Shown here piece after piece: positions 39,098 through 47,364 of a stretch of 64,000 nucleotides of DNA. Made by a program: the position numbers and the translations under genes. The notes beneath the pieces were generated by a model that saw only the letters and a program-made list of their open reading frames with translations, did no database searches and was not told where the DNA came from. The DNA lies in NCBI RefSeq assembly GCF_001663155.1, contig NZ_CP015963.1, forward strand, positions 1,822,001 to 1,886,000, written 5' to 3'. Position 1 is the first letter of the stretch; each line of letters starts with the position of its first letter. The DNA comes from Altererythrobacter ishigakiensis (GTDB lineage Bacteria; Pseudomonadota; Alphaproteobacteria; Sphingomonadales; Sphingomonadaceae).

Positions 39098-40711
39098 TTA
39101 ACCGTAGAGCCCGTGCAAGTACCAGAGTGGTAAATCGCCGCGCCCATCACCACTGATCCCATGGCGATATATCCAGTAACGCCGCCCCTCTGAGTCTTCG
39201 ATTCTGTAGTAATCACGCAGCCGTGCGCTTGAGCGTTCGCGCCACCATTCAGGCGCAATTCGTTCCGGTCCTTCCGCGCGCATGACTTCACGCACTTCTC
39301 CCCGCCACTTGAAAGAACGCGGGTGACCATCTGGAGTCGCATAAAGTACGGATATCGGCTCGGGCTTGTCGAACAATTTTAGTGGCCGTTGATGAAAAGC
39401 AAGCTCACCTTGTGTCATGGGCTCAGGCTCCAACGGAGGCTGCCAGCGCTGTGCACGTTCGGGTATATGGCTCGCATGCGCTACAGGGCGCTGCACAGCG
39501 TTTTTTCCAAGCCGCACAGTTAACCGGTCGATACAGGCATTGAGCGAAGTGCCGTGTTCCTCTGCGGCAGTCTCGATATCGCGCTGATCGAGCGCCAAAG
39601 GTTCAGCCCAACTGGCGCGCAATCGCAGCAACTCGATCCCGAAGCCAGCATCAACATCGTCAAGTTTCGCGCCAAACAAGCGACAAATATGGGCAGGATC
39701 ACGGGTGGATGCGGAAAGTTCAAGCGTGCGGATCACCACTTCTCCATCGACCCGCCACAGGCCCAGTTCTAAGCGTCGTGCACCCTCGCCCTTGCCTTCC
39801 AATTCACGCGCCATGTCATCGGCCAGATCGCGCATGACCTGATCGAGCAGACTGCGATGACGGATCGGCTCAATCAACCGACGCTCGACCAGCGGGACAC
39901 CCTGCGGAATCACTGGCAGCAACGGCTCAGGTACGCGGCCCAGCAACTGATCCATTCGCACCAATGGGTTGGACGCAGGGGATTTGCGATTACGGAACCG
40001 GCGCTGCAGCGCATCTCTCCCTACCCCGCCAAGATCTTCCAGGCGCTTAAGACCCAAGCGGCGCAGCACGGTCAACACGTCAGAGTCCAGTCGTAACGCT
40101 GCGACTGGTAGCTGCGACAGATGCATAGCCGCGTCGTCCTGAGCCCCCAAAATAGCCCCATTTGCCCCGTAATGCGCCAACGCCCAAGCCGCGCCCGCTG
40201 TTGGCGCGATTGCCAGTTTTGCGGTCAGATCGCGTGCAAGGAATGCCGCCTGCGTATCTGCAATCAATCGTTTCTCGCCACCGAATAGATGCGCCACTGC
40301 GGTCACATCGACGATCAGCCCGTCCGGTGGATCCAACGCACTCCACGGTCCCCAGCGCCGCGCCCAGAGTGCCAATTTCTCCAGAAAAGCCAGATCGCCT
40401 GCAGGGTCAGCCGGGGCTGTCTGGATTTCCGGACAAAGCGTGCGCGCATCTGCCAGCATGGTACCCACCCGTGCTCCCGCAGCATGTCCCGCCTCATTCA
40501 CAGCTGCGATGCGCGGCCCATGAGCAGTCTCGCTAAGAAGGACGGTTGGCGCGGCGTCTGCACCCTCACCACGCGTAATTCCGTTAGAGAGCCGCCAGCG
40601 ATCGACCGCCAGCTGCACGAACCAGATCGACATGATCCGTCGCGGTTGCGACTGTGGAGCCGCTGATTGATGGCTTATGCGGTCGAGCGGCGATGAGACC
40701 GCTGCCGTCAT
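39098..40711 (-). CDS. imuB: Y-family polymerase-like mutasome protein ImuB
   Basis: 537 residues of the DinB/Y-family superfamily, lacking the catalytic acidic residues as in other ImuB, and linking ImuA and DnaE2 to the beta clamp. RRIMSIWFVQLAVDRWRL is the usual N-terminal text and DPPDGLIVDVTAVAHLFGGE follows. ATG 40711 is chosen because GGAG lies eight bases upstream and the RRI motif falls inside; it overlaps the imuA end by 128 bases. The next ATG, 40633, lacks a ribosome site. Confidence 0.93.
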   Translation of the reverse strand: MTAAVSSPLDRISHQSAAPQSQPRRIMSIWFVQLAVDRWRLSNGITRGEGADAAPTVLLSETAHGPRIAAVNEAGHAAGARVGTMLADARTLCPEIQTAPADPAGDLAFLEKLALWARRWGPWSALDPPDGLIVDVTAVAHLFGGEKRLIADTQAAFLARDLTAKLAIAPTAGAAWALAHYGANGAILGAQDDAAMHLSQLPVAALRLDSDVLTVLRRLGLKRLEDLGGVGRDALQRRFRNRKSPASNPLVRMDQLLGRVPEPLLPVIPQGVPLVERRLIEPIRHRSLLDQVMRDLADDMARELEGKGEGARRLELGLWRVDGEVVIRTLELSASTRDPAHICRLFGAKLDDVDAGFGIELLRLRASWAEPLALDQRDIETAAEEHGTSLNACIDRLTVRLGKNAVQRPVAHASHIPERAQRWQPPLEPEPMTQGELAFHQRPLKLFDKPEPISVLYATPDGHPRSFKWRGEVREVMRAEGPERIAPEWWRERSSARLRDYYRIEDSEGRRYWIYRHGISGDGRGDLPLWYLHGLYG

Positions 40712-41402
40712 CGCTTAAACTCCATTCTCCAGGCGGGTGCGTACGCGCACGAAACAGCTCTGCACGCCAGGTCGGGCGGCCGGGGGTGGTCCGCGCCCAG
40801 CGCGGAGACGCAGATGGTACAGATGTCACTTTCCAGCGCATCCGCGCTGAAGACAGATCAGCCTCGGCATCAATCCGCACCAGCCACAAGGGCACGCCAT
40901 GCTTCTCTGTTGCCAAACTCAACCTTCGTGACGCAGTAAAATTAAGTCCACGCGGATTGCCGGCAATTTCTCCCAGAACGAAAGCGAGATCACGACAACG
41001 CAGCCCTTCTTCCAGCGCAAACAACGCATCTTCCGGCGACTTGGCTTCGACATGGATAAGTCGGTGCTGCAAGTCTTTAGGTAGGCCATGGACATAGGGT
41101 CGTCCCGTGAGGCGTACGGCAGATTTATCCTGCACCCACAAGATCTGGCGGCGATCCTCTTGCGCAGGCGCGATATCCCTTGCAGCCACCTTCATCGCAT
41201 CGCGCGCTAAGGAAAGGGCCAGCGCAGCGCCGGAGCCTTCATCACTGTCAGAGAATATCTCACTATGCTGAGGCACCGAAAGGCCAGGCTTCCAACGCGG
41301 TAGACAGGTTTGCACGAGCGCCGCTGCACTACCTGCAGATGTATTGGCGACAAGGATATCAGAGACAGAATCAGTAGTTTTGGACATAACGGAACGACTC
41401 AT
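40584..41402 (-). CDS. imuA: Mutasome protein ImuA
   Basis: 272 residues, RecA-like (SulA/ImuA group), supporting ImuB and DnaE2 in induced mutagenesis. CRDLAFVLGEIAGNPRGLNFTASRRLSLATEKHGVPLWLVR and the C-terminal RWKVTSVPSASPRWARTTPGRPTWRAELFRARTHPPGEWSL-type text (given in pieces) match ImuA. The C-terminal 45 residues overlap the imuB start. The ribosome site AGGA is inside a LexA box, two bases from the ATG; a second ATG at 41387 is possible. Confidence 0.9.
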   Translation of the reverse strand: MSRSVMSKTTDSVSDILVANTSAGSAAALVQTCLPRWKPGLSVPQHSEIFSDSDEGSGAALALSLARDAMKVAARDIAPAQEDRRQILWVQDKSAVRLTGRPYVHGLPKDLQHRLIHVEAKSPEDALFALEEGLRCRDLAFVLGEIAGNPRGLNFTASRRLSLATEKHGVPLWLVRIDAEADLSSARMRWKVTSVPSASPRWARTTPGRPTWRAELFRARTHPPGEWSLSDDGSGLIAARPHKPSISGSTVATATDHVDLVRAAGGRSLAAL

Positions 41403-41404
41403 TT

Positions 41405-41419
41405 GTTCCTATTATGTTC
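41405..41419. promoter_or_regulatory. LexA (SOS) box at the imuA start
   Basis: GTTC (41405-41408), seven bases, GTTC (41416-41419). It ends two bases before the imuA ATG, so LexA would cover the ribosome-binding region as well as any downstream promoter edge. Second LexA site of the cassette. Confidence 0.85.
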
Positions 41420-41460
41420 CAATATCGGTGGGTTGGCAATGGCTGTCGACTGCGCGCACG

Positions 41461-41488
41461 AAAAAGGCCGGAGGATCAACCTCCGGCC
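41461..41488 (-). terminator. Intrinsic terminator after the SNF-type transporter gene
   Basis: On the minus strand a perfect 9-bp stem (41488-41480 with 41474-41466, GGCCGGAGG arms, 5-base loop) is followed by TTTTT (41465-41461). It lies 22 bases after the transporter stop and before imuA. Confidence 0.9.
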
Positions 41489-41509
41489 CATCACCAAACC
41501 CAACAAGCC

Positions 41510-42910
41510 TTATCCGAACAAACCAAAAAACAGAATAACCGTCAAAGCCAGGGGACAAACAAAACGAACCAACACCCGCCAGCTCTGATGCAGAACCCCA
41601 TCCAGTCCATTTTCGTCATCGATCAGTTTCGCATCAGCTACCCAACCGACGAAAATACACGTCAAAATCGCACCAATCGGCATGAACAACTTCGCCGTCA
41701 CACCATCGAGCGTGTCGAAGAAATTCGTTTCCGCGAATAGCGGAATAAAGCCAAGCGGATAAAACTCAGCCATCTCATTAAATGAAAGCGACGACAGCAC
41801 ACCCAAAATCGCTGCCCCCAAACCGACAATCAAAGTCGCAACCGGTCGCGACATACTGAATTTCTCGAACACATAAGCCGTCGGGGCTTCAAGCAGCGAA
41901 ACCGAGCTCGTCAGCGCTGCAAAGAAAACCATCACGAAGAAGGCAAGGCCGATCAACGAGCCAAATGGCATCGCCTGAAATGCAATTGGCAAAGACTGAA
42001 ACATCAAGCCCGGTCCAGCGCTTGCCGAAAGACCCGCCGCAAACACAATCGGGAAAATGGCGAGGCCCGCCAACATTGCAACACCAGTATCAGCCGCTGC
42101 GATAATGCCCGAAGTCTCACCCAGATTGGTGTCACGATTGGCATAGGCGCCGTAAGTCATCATGCCTGCCACGCCAAGCGAGAGAGAAAAGAACGCTTGT
42201 CCAACAGCGGCGAGCATTACCTCTCCGGTCAACTTCGAAAAATCGAAGGTAAAGAGATAGGCAACAGCCTCTCCGAAATTGCCTGTGAACGCGCCATAAA
42301 CAGTGATGCCAACAAACAGCAGGAAGAAGATGGGCATCAGGTAAACTGCGACCCATTCAATCCCACTCGACACACCCCGAGAGACAAAGAACATGGTCAC
42401 AGCGAGAAAACCGAGATTGAGACCAACCATTAGTCCACCGTCACCAAACAAACCGGGCAACAGACCTTCGATATCAGACGCAGCGCGTCCTTCAAATGCA
42501 CCGCCAGAAAGCCCGGTTTGGACTAGATCGCCGGCGAAGACCCCTATGTAATAAACGACCCAGCCACCCACGACGCAGTAAAAGCTCAAGATCAGGAACG
42601 CTGCAAACACCCCCATCGAACCAAGAATGCCCCATCCCTCCGGCGCATTGGAATCGCGTGCAACACGGCGCACACTTTCAGGTGCGTTGGCTTGGCCATG
42701 ACGCCCGACCAATACTTCAGAAAGCAGTACCGGCAGGCCAATCAGAAGAACGCAGAAGATGTAAAAGAGAACAAAGGCACCACCCCCATTCTCCCCCGCC
42801 TCTGCGGGAAACCGCCACATGTTACCCAACCCGACAGCGGAACCCACCGCTGCCAGAATAAATGCACTGCGTGACGACCAATTCTCGTGGCTCTTACCGG
42901 TGACTGCCAT
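41510..42910 (-). CDS. Sodium-dependent transporter of the SNF/NSS family
   Basis: About 466 residues with 11-12 membrane segments. ENWSSRSAFILAAVGSAVGLGNMWRFP is the NSS signature with the Na+ site in helix 1; ALTSSVSLLEAPTAYVFEKF contains helix 8. Members take up amino acids or amines with Na+; substrate unknown. Start chosen at ATG 42910 (MAVTGKSHENW), since the upstream 21 residues (42973) look non-coding. Divergent from panB. Confidence 0.9.
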   Translation of the reverse strand: MAVTGKSHENWSSRSAFILAAVGSAVGLGNMWRFPAEAGENGGGAFVLFYIFCVLLIGLPVLLSEVLVGRHGQANAPESVRRVARDSNAPEGWGILGSMGVFAAFLILSFYCVVGGWVVYYIGVFAGDLVQTGLSGGAFEGRAASDIEGLLPGLFGDGGLMVGLNLGFLAVTMFFVSRGVSSGIEWVAVYLMPIFFLLFVGITVYGAFTGNFGEAVAYLFTFDFSKLTGEVMLAAVGQAFFSLSLGVAGMMTYGAYANRDTNLGETSGIIAAADTGVAMLAGLAIFPIVFAAGLSASAGPGLMFQSLPIAFQAMPFGSLIGLAFFVMVFFAALTSSVSLLEAPTAYVFEKFSMSRPVATLIVGLGAAILGVLSSLSFNEMAEFYPLGFIPLFAETNFFDTLDGVTAKLFMPIGAILTCIFVGWVADAKLIDDENGLDGVLHQSWRVLVRFVCPLALTVILFFGLFG

Positions 42911-43039
42911 GACTGAAGATTTTCCCTTTAGTACGCGTCCTCGACGCGCTTTGTTCTGGAAAGCCTTGTGCAAGAAAATTGCACTTTCGCCAAGTATCTT
43001 GGCTTTGCCTTATCCCCACAGCATAGCTAAAGCTGCCGC

Positions 43040-43912
43040 ATGTCTACCACATTTCAGCTCGACACCAGCACAAGCCGCGCCACCCCCACCCCCAAGCCGC
43101 GCAAACGGCTCACGATTCCAAAAATTCGGGATCACAAGAAGGATGGTGAGACCAAGGAACCGCTGGTGATGTTGACGGCCTATACGGCACGTCAGGCTCA
43201 ACTACTTGATGCACATTGTGACATCCTGTTGGTCGGGGATTCACTGGGCCAGGTTATCTATGGCCTCGACTCAACAGTTCCAGTGACGCTGGAAATGATG
43301 GCAAACCACGCCGCAGCCGTTGTGCGCGGCTCGTACCACTCAGTCGTGGTGGTCGATATGCCATTCGGCTCCTATGAATCTTCAAAAGAGAAAGCATTCG
43401 AAAGCGCTTCCTATCTGCTTAAACAGAGCGGCGCGGCAGCTGTTAAGCTTGAGGGCGGTGAAGCGATGGCAGAGACGGTCGAATTTCTGAACAAGCGCGG
43501 CATTCCCGTAATGGGCCATGTAGGCCTAACCCCTCAAGCGGTTAATGTGTTGGGCGGATATGCCGCGCGCGGGCGCAGCGACGCCGAAGCCGAGAAGATC
43601 GTTAGCGATGCAAAGGCATTGGACGCAGCTGGAGCCTTCGCCATTGTAATTGAAGGTGTGGTCGAACCAATCGCAATCGAGGCAACCAAATCAGTCTCCT
43701 GCCCAACAATTGGCATTGGCGCCTCGGCCCAATGCGACGGCCAAGTGCTTGTGACCGAGGATATGCTGGGCATGTTTGAACGGGTACCTCGCTTCGTGAA
43801 GAAGTATGAGGATATTGCAGCCATGATCGACAAGACCGTCGAAAGTTATGCAGGGGAAGTGCGCGCGCGCACGTTCCCGACTGCAGACCAGACCTACCAA
43901 CCGAAAAGCTAA
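43040..43912 (+). CDS. panB: 3-methyl-2-oxobutanoate hydroxymethyltransferase
   Basis: First step of pantothenate synthesis, adding a formaldehyde unit to 2-ketoisovalerate from the ilv pathway. The 290-residue protein has [41 protein letters not shown] (Mg2+ site), [26 protein letters not shown] and the catalytic Glu in [13 protein letters not shown] proline-rich N-terminal extension of about 30 residues precedes the domain. Followed 5 bases later by a DUF475 membrane protein gene. Confidence 0.97.
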   Translation: MSTTFQLDTSTSRATPTPKPRKRLTIPKIRDHKKDGETKEPLVMLTAYTARQAQLLDAHCDILLVGDSLGQVIYGLDSTVPVTLEMMANHAAAVVRGSYHSVVVVDMPFGSYESSKEKAFESASYLLKQSGAAAVKLEGGEAMAETVEFLNKRGIPVMGHVGLTPQAVNVLGGYAARGRSDAEAEKIVSDAKALDAAGAFAIVIEGVVEPIAIEATKSVSCPTIGIGASAQCDGQVLVTEDMLGMFERVPRFVKKYEDIAAMIDKTVESYAGEVRARTFPTADQTYQPKS

Positions 43913-43917
43913 AACTG

Positions 43918-44991
43918 ATGCAGACGCTGCTCCGCTATTACAGCTTCTCACTGGCTTTCTCCGCCGTCTGCCTTGGCCTGGCGGTTTGGTATGGCTGGGC
44001 CAGCACGGGGGATATTGCCGCCACGCTAGGCATCCTCTGGATTGTTTTCGTGCTTTCCATTCTCGAAGTTTCACTCAGCTTCGACAACGCTGTCGTGAAC
44101 GCGACTGTGCTGCGAAACATGGATCCGGTTTGGCAGCGGCGCTTTCTAACTTGGGGCATACTCATCGCGGTTTTCGGGATGCGGATCGTCTTTCCGATCG
44201 CGATTGTTGCCATCGCTGCACAAGTGGGTCCGGTTGAAGCTATCAATCTGTCGCTCAACAGTCCGGATGAGTACGAACGAATTGTCTCCGAAGCGCACGT
44301 CGGCATTGCCGGCTTTGGCGGCGCGTTCCTTGCGATGGTGGGCCTGACCTTCTTCTTTGAGGAAGACAAGGAAGTGCATTGGATCGCTATGCTTGAACGC
44401 AGTATCAATCGGTTTTCCAGCGTACCCGCGATCGAGATCGGACTGGTGCTCAGCGTACTGTACGGCGTGTCGACACTGCTCACTCCGGAAGACACGATCA
44501 CCTTCCTGACGGCAGGCATCCTCGGCCTTGTCACGTTCATCGGCGTGCAGGCGATCTCTTCCCTACTGGAAGAAGCCGAAGCAAAGAAACGCGCGGCAGG
44601 CATCGTTGTGAAGTCCGGCTTGGGCGGGTTTCTCTACCTCGAAGTGCTTGATGCTAGTTTCAGCTTCGACGGCGTGATCGGCGCCTTCGCGCTTTCCAAC
44701 AACATGGTGATCATCGCGCTCGGTCTGTCTGTGGGCGCAATCTTCGTGCGTTCAATTACGATCCATCTGGTCCAGACCGGTACGTTGAACCAGTACCGCT
44801 ATCTTGAACACGGCGCGTTCTGGGCAATCATCGTGCTCGGCGCGATCATGCTGTTCTCTGCCAAGTTCCACATTCCGGAAACAATAACCGGCTTGTTGGG
44901 TGCAACGCTGATCGGATTGAGCTTCTGGTGGTCGGTACGACACAACCGGCGCGAAGGTTCAGAAACAATCGATCTCAACTCGCCGGGTTGA
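43918..44991 (+). CDS. DUF475/TerC-like membrane protein
   Basis: 357 residues, nine or so membrane segments. LSILEVSLSFDNAVVNATVL and LYLEVLDASFSFDGVIGAFALSNN are the twin acidic E-x-S-x-D-N/D-A motifs of the TerC/DUF475 superfamily, thought to handle metal ions or to help membrane protein secretion. Specific role unknown. Likely in a transcript with panB. The last 17 bases overlap the convergent SBF-like transporter gene. Confidence 0.88.
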   Translation: MQTLLRYYSFSLAFSAVCLGLAVWYGWASTGDIAATLGILWIVFVLSILEVSLSFDNAVVNATVLRNMDPVWQRRFLTWGILIAVFGMRIVFPIAIVAIAAQVGPVEAINLSLNSPDEYERIVSEAHVGIAGFGGAFLAMVGLTFFFEEDKEVHWIAMLERSINRFSSVPAIEIGLVLSVLYGVSTLLTPEDTITFLTAGILGLVTFIGVQAISSLLEEAEAKKRAAGIVVKSGLGGFLYLEVLDASFSFDGVIGAFALSNNMVIIALGLSVGAIFVRSITIHLVQTGTLNQYRYLEHGAFWAIIVLGAIMLFSAKFHIPETITGLLGATLIGLSFWWSVRHNRREGSETIDLNSPG

Positions 44992-45937
44992 GGCGGCTCG
45001 CAATCGGCGCAGCCACGACCAGCTGGATGAAGTGGTAGGCGATCAGGGGAATCAGAATGATTCCTGCCACCGCCGGATCGAACATCAGCGTCGCAAGCGG
45101 CGCGCCCATCGCCAGGCTTTTTTGCGTCCCCGCAAACAAGAACGCGATCCTGTCTGGCCGGTTTTTGGTAAGCAGTCCCCCTGCTGCCCATGATCCGGCA
45201 ATCGCATATGCCAGATAAAGGAATACAGCGATCAGAGCGGCAATCCACGCTGACCCACTGATCCGATCCCAGATGCCTTCATTCACCGAACCGCTCATCG
45301 CCACATAGACAGCGACGGCAATCGGAATACGGTCAGTCCATTTAGTCAGCGCCGGGTTCTGGGTAATGATTTCGCCAAATCGCGGCTGCAAGATCTGACC
45401 AAGAGCAAATGGGAGAAGCAACACCGTCGCGATCTTGACGAGCACTTCACTATGAAACGCTACAGCGTCTCCACCGGCGATAACGGCAAACAGCGGTGCG
45501 CTGAGGAATACACCGAGTATGTTGAGCAGCGCAGCAGCGACAACCGCATGCGCAATATTCCCTCCGGCCAAAGAGGTATAGACCGTCGCTGACTGTATCG
45601 TAGACGGAAGAGCGCCAAGGTAGAGAAACCCCAATGCCAGAAGCGGCGGGAGCAAGCCACCGCCGAACTCATAAATCGCCCATCCGCCCAGCAACATCGC
45701 GCCAAACACCCACAGCGCCAGCGCCCCGTGGAAGCGCCAGTCTGTTAAGCCTCTTCTCACTTGTTCTCGGGGAAGCCGTAAACCGTTCAGAAAAAAGAGC
45801 ACGAAGATCGCTGCGTTGGCGATCCATTGCCCCAGTTCCTGGCGGCTATCCGGCACAGGCGCAACCAACGCCAGCACCAACGCCAGGATCAGTAAACGGA
45901 CCATTGGATCAAAGATTCGCGCCAAGGAAGAGAGCAT
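44975..45937 (-). CDS. SBF-like bile acid:sodium symporter family transporter
   Basis: 320 residues with about nine or ten helices. FLYLGALPSTIQSATVYTSLAGGNIAHAVVAAALLN is the conserved Na+-binding stretch of the SBF-like (YfeH/PF13593) branch, and LFAGTQKSLAMGAPLATLMF the later one. Substrate unknown. Lies downstream of prsR on the same strand after 59 bases. Confidence 0.87.
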   Translation of the reverse strand: MLSSLARIFDPMVRLLILALVLALVAPVPDSRQELGQWIANAAIFVLFFLNGLRLPREQVRRGLTDWRFHGALALWVFGAMLLGGWAIYEFGGGLLPPLLALGFLYLGALPSTIQSATVYTSLAGGNIAHAVVAAALLNILGVFLSAPLFAVIAGGDAVAFHSEVLVKIATVLLLPFALGQILQPRFGEIITQNPALTKWTDRIPIAVAVYVAMSGSVNEGIWDRISGSAWIAALIAVFLYLAYAIAGSWAAGGLLTKNRPDRIAFLFAGTQKSLAMGAPLATLMFDPAVAGIILIPLIAYHFIQLVVAAPIASRLNPAS

Positions 45938-45996
45938 GGGCTCGCTCTGCCTTTAAGGAACACGCCTGTCGAGAGCGCCGATCCCTCGCCGCCTCA

Positions 45997-47364
45997 TTAT
46001 GCAGACAAATCGTATTGCTTCAGCAAGTCATACAACGTGGGGCGGCTGATCCCCAGGAGCTTCGCAGTATTCGAAATGTTGCCCTCGCTACGCGCCAAAG
46101 CATGCCGAATAACCCGGCGATCCGCTTCTTCGCGTGCGCTCTTGATATTTAGGACATCATCCCGCCCTACGCCATTTTCCTGAAGGTCCAGATCGCCTGC
46201 GCAAACCAGCTTGCCATCGGCCATGATCACAGCTCGCTTTACACGATTTTCCAACTCCCGCACGTTACCTGGCCAGTTATGTGAATCGATCGCGACCAGG
46301 GCATCAGGTGAAAACCCTGTAATCTGCGGGTTCATTTCATTGGCAAATCGCTTGAGGAAGGCTTTGGCCAGTAAAGTTGAGTCACCGTGACGCTCAGCCA
46401 ATGAAGGGATCTTCACGACAATTTCCGCCAAACGATAGAACAGGTCTTCGCGGAAAGTGCCTGCTGCGCACATCGCCTCAACATCCTGATGTGTCGCGCA
46501 GACGATCCGCGTGTCGACCTCAATTGCCTTGCGCCCACCGATACGTTCTATTGTGCGTTCTTGCAGGAAGCGCAGCAGTTTAACCTGCAGGGGCAAAGGA
46601 ATGTCGCCGACCTCGTCCAGAAATAGCGTGCCACCGGCGGCATTCTCGATCTTGCCTTCGGTCGTCTTTACTGCCCCGGTGAACGCGCCCTTCTCATGAC
46701 CGAACAGCTCACTTTCCAGCAGGTTTTCCGGAATTGCAGCGCAGTTGATGGCCACAAACGGCCCACCTTTGCGATCACTCGCATCGTGCAAACCCTTAGC
46801 GAGCAACTCTTTGCCTGTACCGCTAGCTCCCAGCAGCATAACCGAAACATTGGTTCTTGCTACCCGCTCAATCGTATTAGCAACTTTCACCATCTCTGGT
46901 GCGCTCGTTATCATCGTGCCGAGTACACGATGATCATCACCACTCTGTGCTTTTAGTTTGCGATTTTCATCTTCAATCTGATGTAGATTGAACGCGCGCC
47001 GTACAATTAGCCCCAAGGCATCAATATCGACCGGCTTCTGATAGAAGTCATAGGCACCGCCCTCGATTGCCTTCAACGCGCTTTCGCGGGCGCCATGACC
47101 TGATGCCACTATTACCTTGGTGTCGGGTTTGAGTTCCATGATCGCATCAAGGACAGCAAATCCTTCACTTGTGCCGTCAGGATCAGGCGGAAGTCCGAGA
47201 TCCAAAGTGACCACGGCTGGTTCATGCTGCCGAAGCGCGGCGATGGCACTTTCGCGATCTATGGCAGGAACAACCTCAAAGTCGTCATAGGCCCATTTGA
47301 GCTGTGCCTGTAAACCCTCATCATCTTCGACGACGAGTAGCACGGGTTTACGGTTGGTCATCAC
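45997..47364 (-). CDS. prsR: PEP-CTERM-box response regulator PrsR
   Basis: 455 residues of the sigma-54 NtrC type. Receiver domain with ED (13-14) and Asp55 in VVTLDLGLPP; AAA+ domain with Walker A GASGTGKELLAKGLH and the sigma-54 loop ELFGHEKGAFTGA; Fis-like C-terminal helix-turn-helix NISNTAKLLGISRPTLYDLLKQY. It activates sigma-54 promoters, and in PEP-CTERM organisms controls exopolysaccharide or exosortase-linked genes. Overlaps the prsK stop by 4 bases. No exosortase or PEP-CTERM substrate genes are in the window. Confidence 0.88.
   Translation of the reverse strand: MMTNRKPVLLVVEDDEGLQAQLKWAYDDFEVVPAIDRESAIAALRQHEPAVVTLDLGLPPDPDGTSEGFAVLDAIMELKPDTKVIVASGHGARESALKAIEGGAYDFYQKPVDIDALGLIVRRAFNLHQIEDENRKLKAQSGDDHRVLGTMITSAPEMVKVANTIERVARTNVSVMLLGASGTGKELLAKGLHDASDRKGGPFVAINCAAIPENLLESELFGHEKGAFTGAVKTTEGKIENAAGGTLFLDEVGDIPLPLQVKLLRFLQERTIERIGGRKAIEVDTRIVCATHQDVEAMCAAGTFREDLFYRLAEIVVKIPSLAERHGDSTLLAKAFLKRFANEMNPQITGFSPDALVAIDSHNWPGNVRELENRVKRAVIMADGKLVCAGDLDLQENGVGRDDVLNIKSAREEADRRVIRHALARSEGNISNTAKLLGISRPTLYDLLKQYDLSA

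Noticed and set aside
42989..43003. GCCAAG-TAT-CTTGGC inverted repeat upstream of panB
   Set aside because: Three-base loop and no U-run; could be an operator but nothing else supports it.
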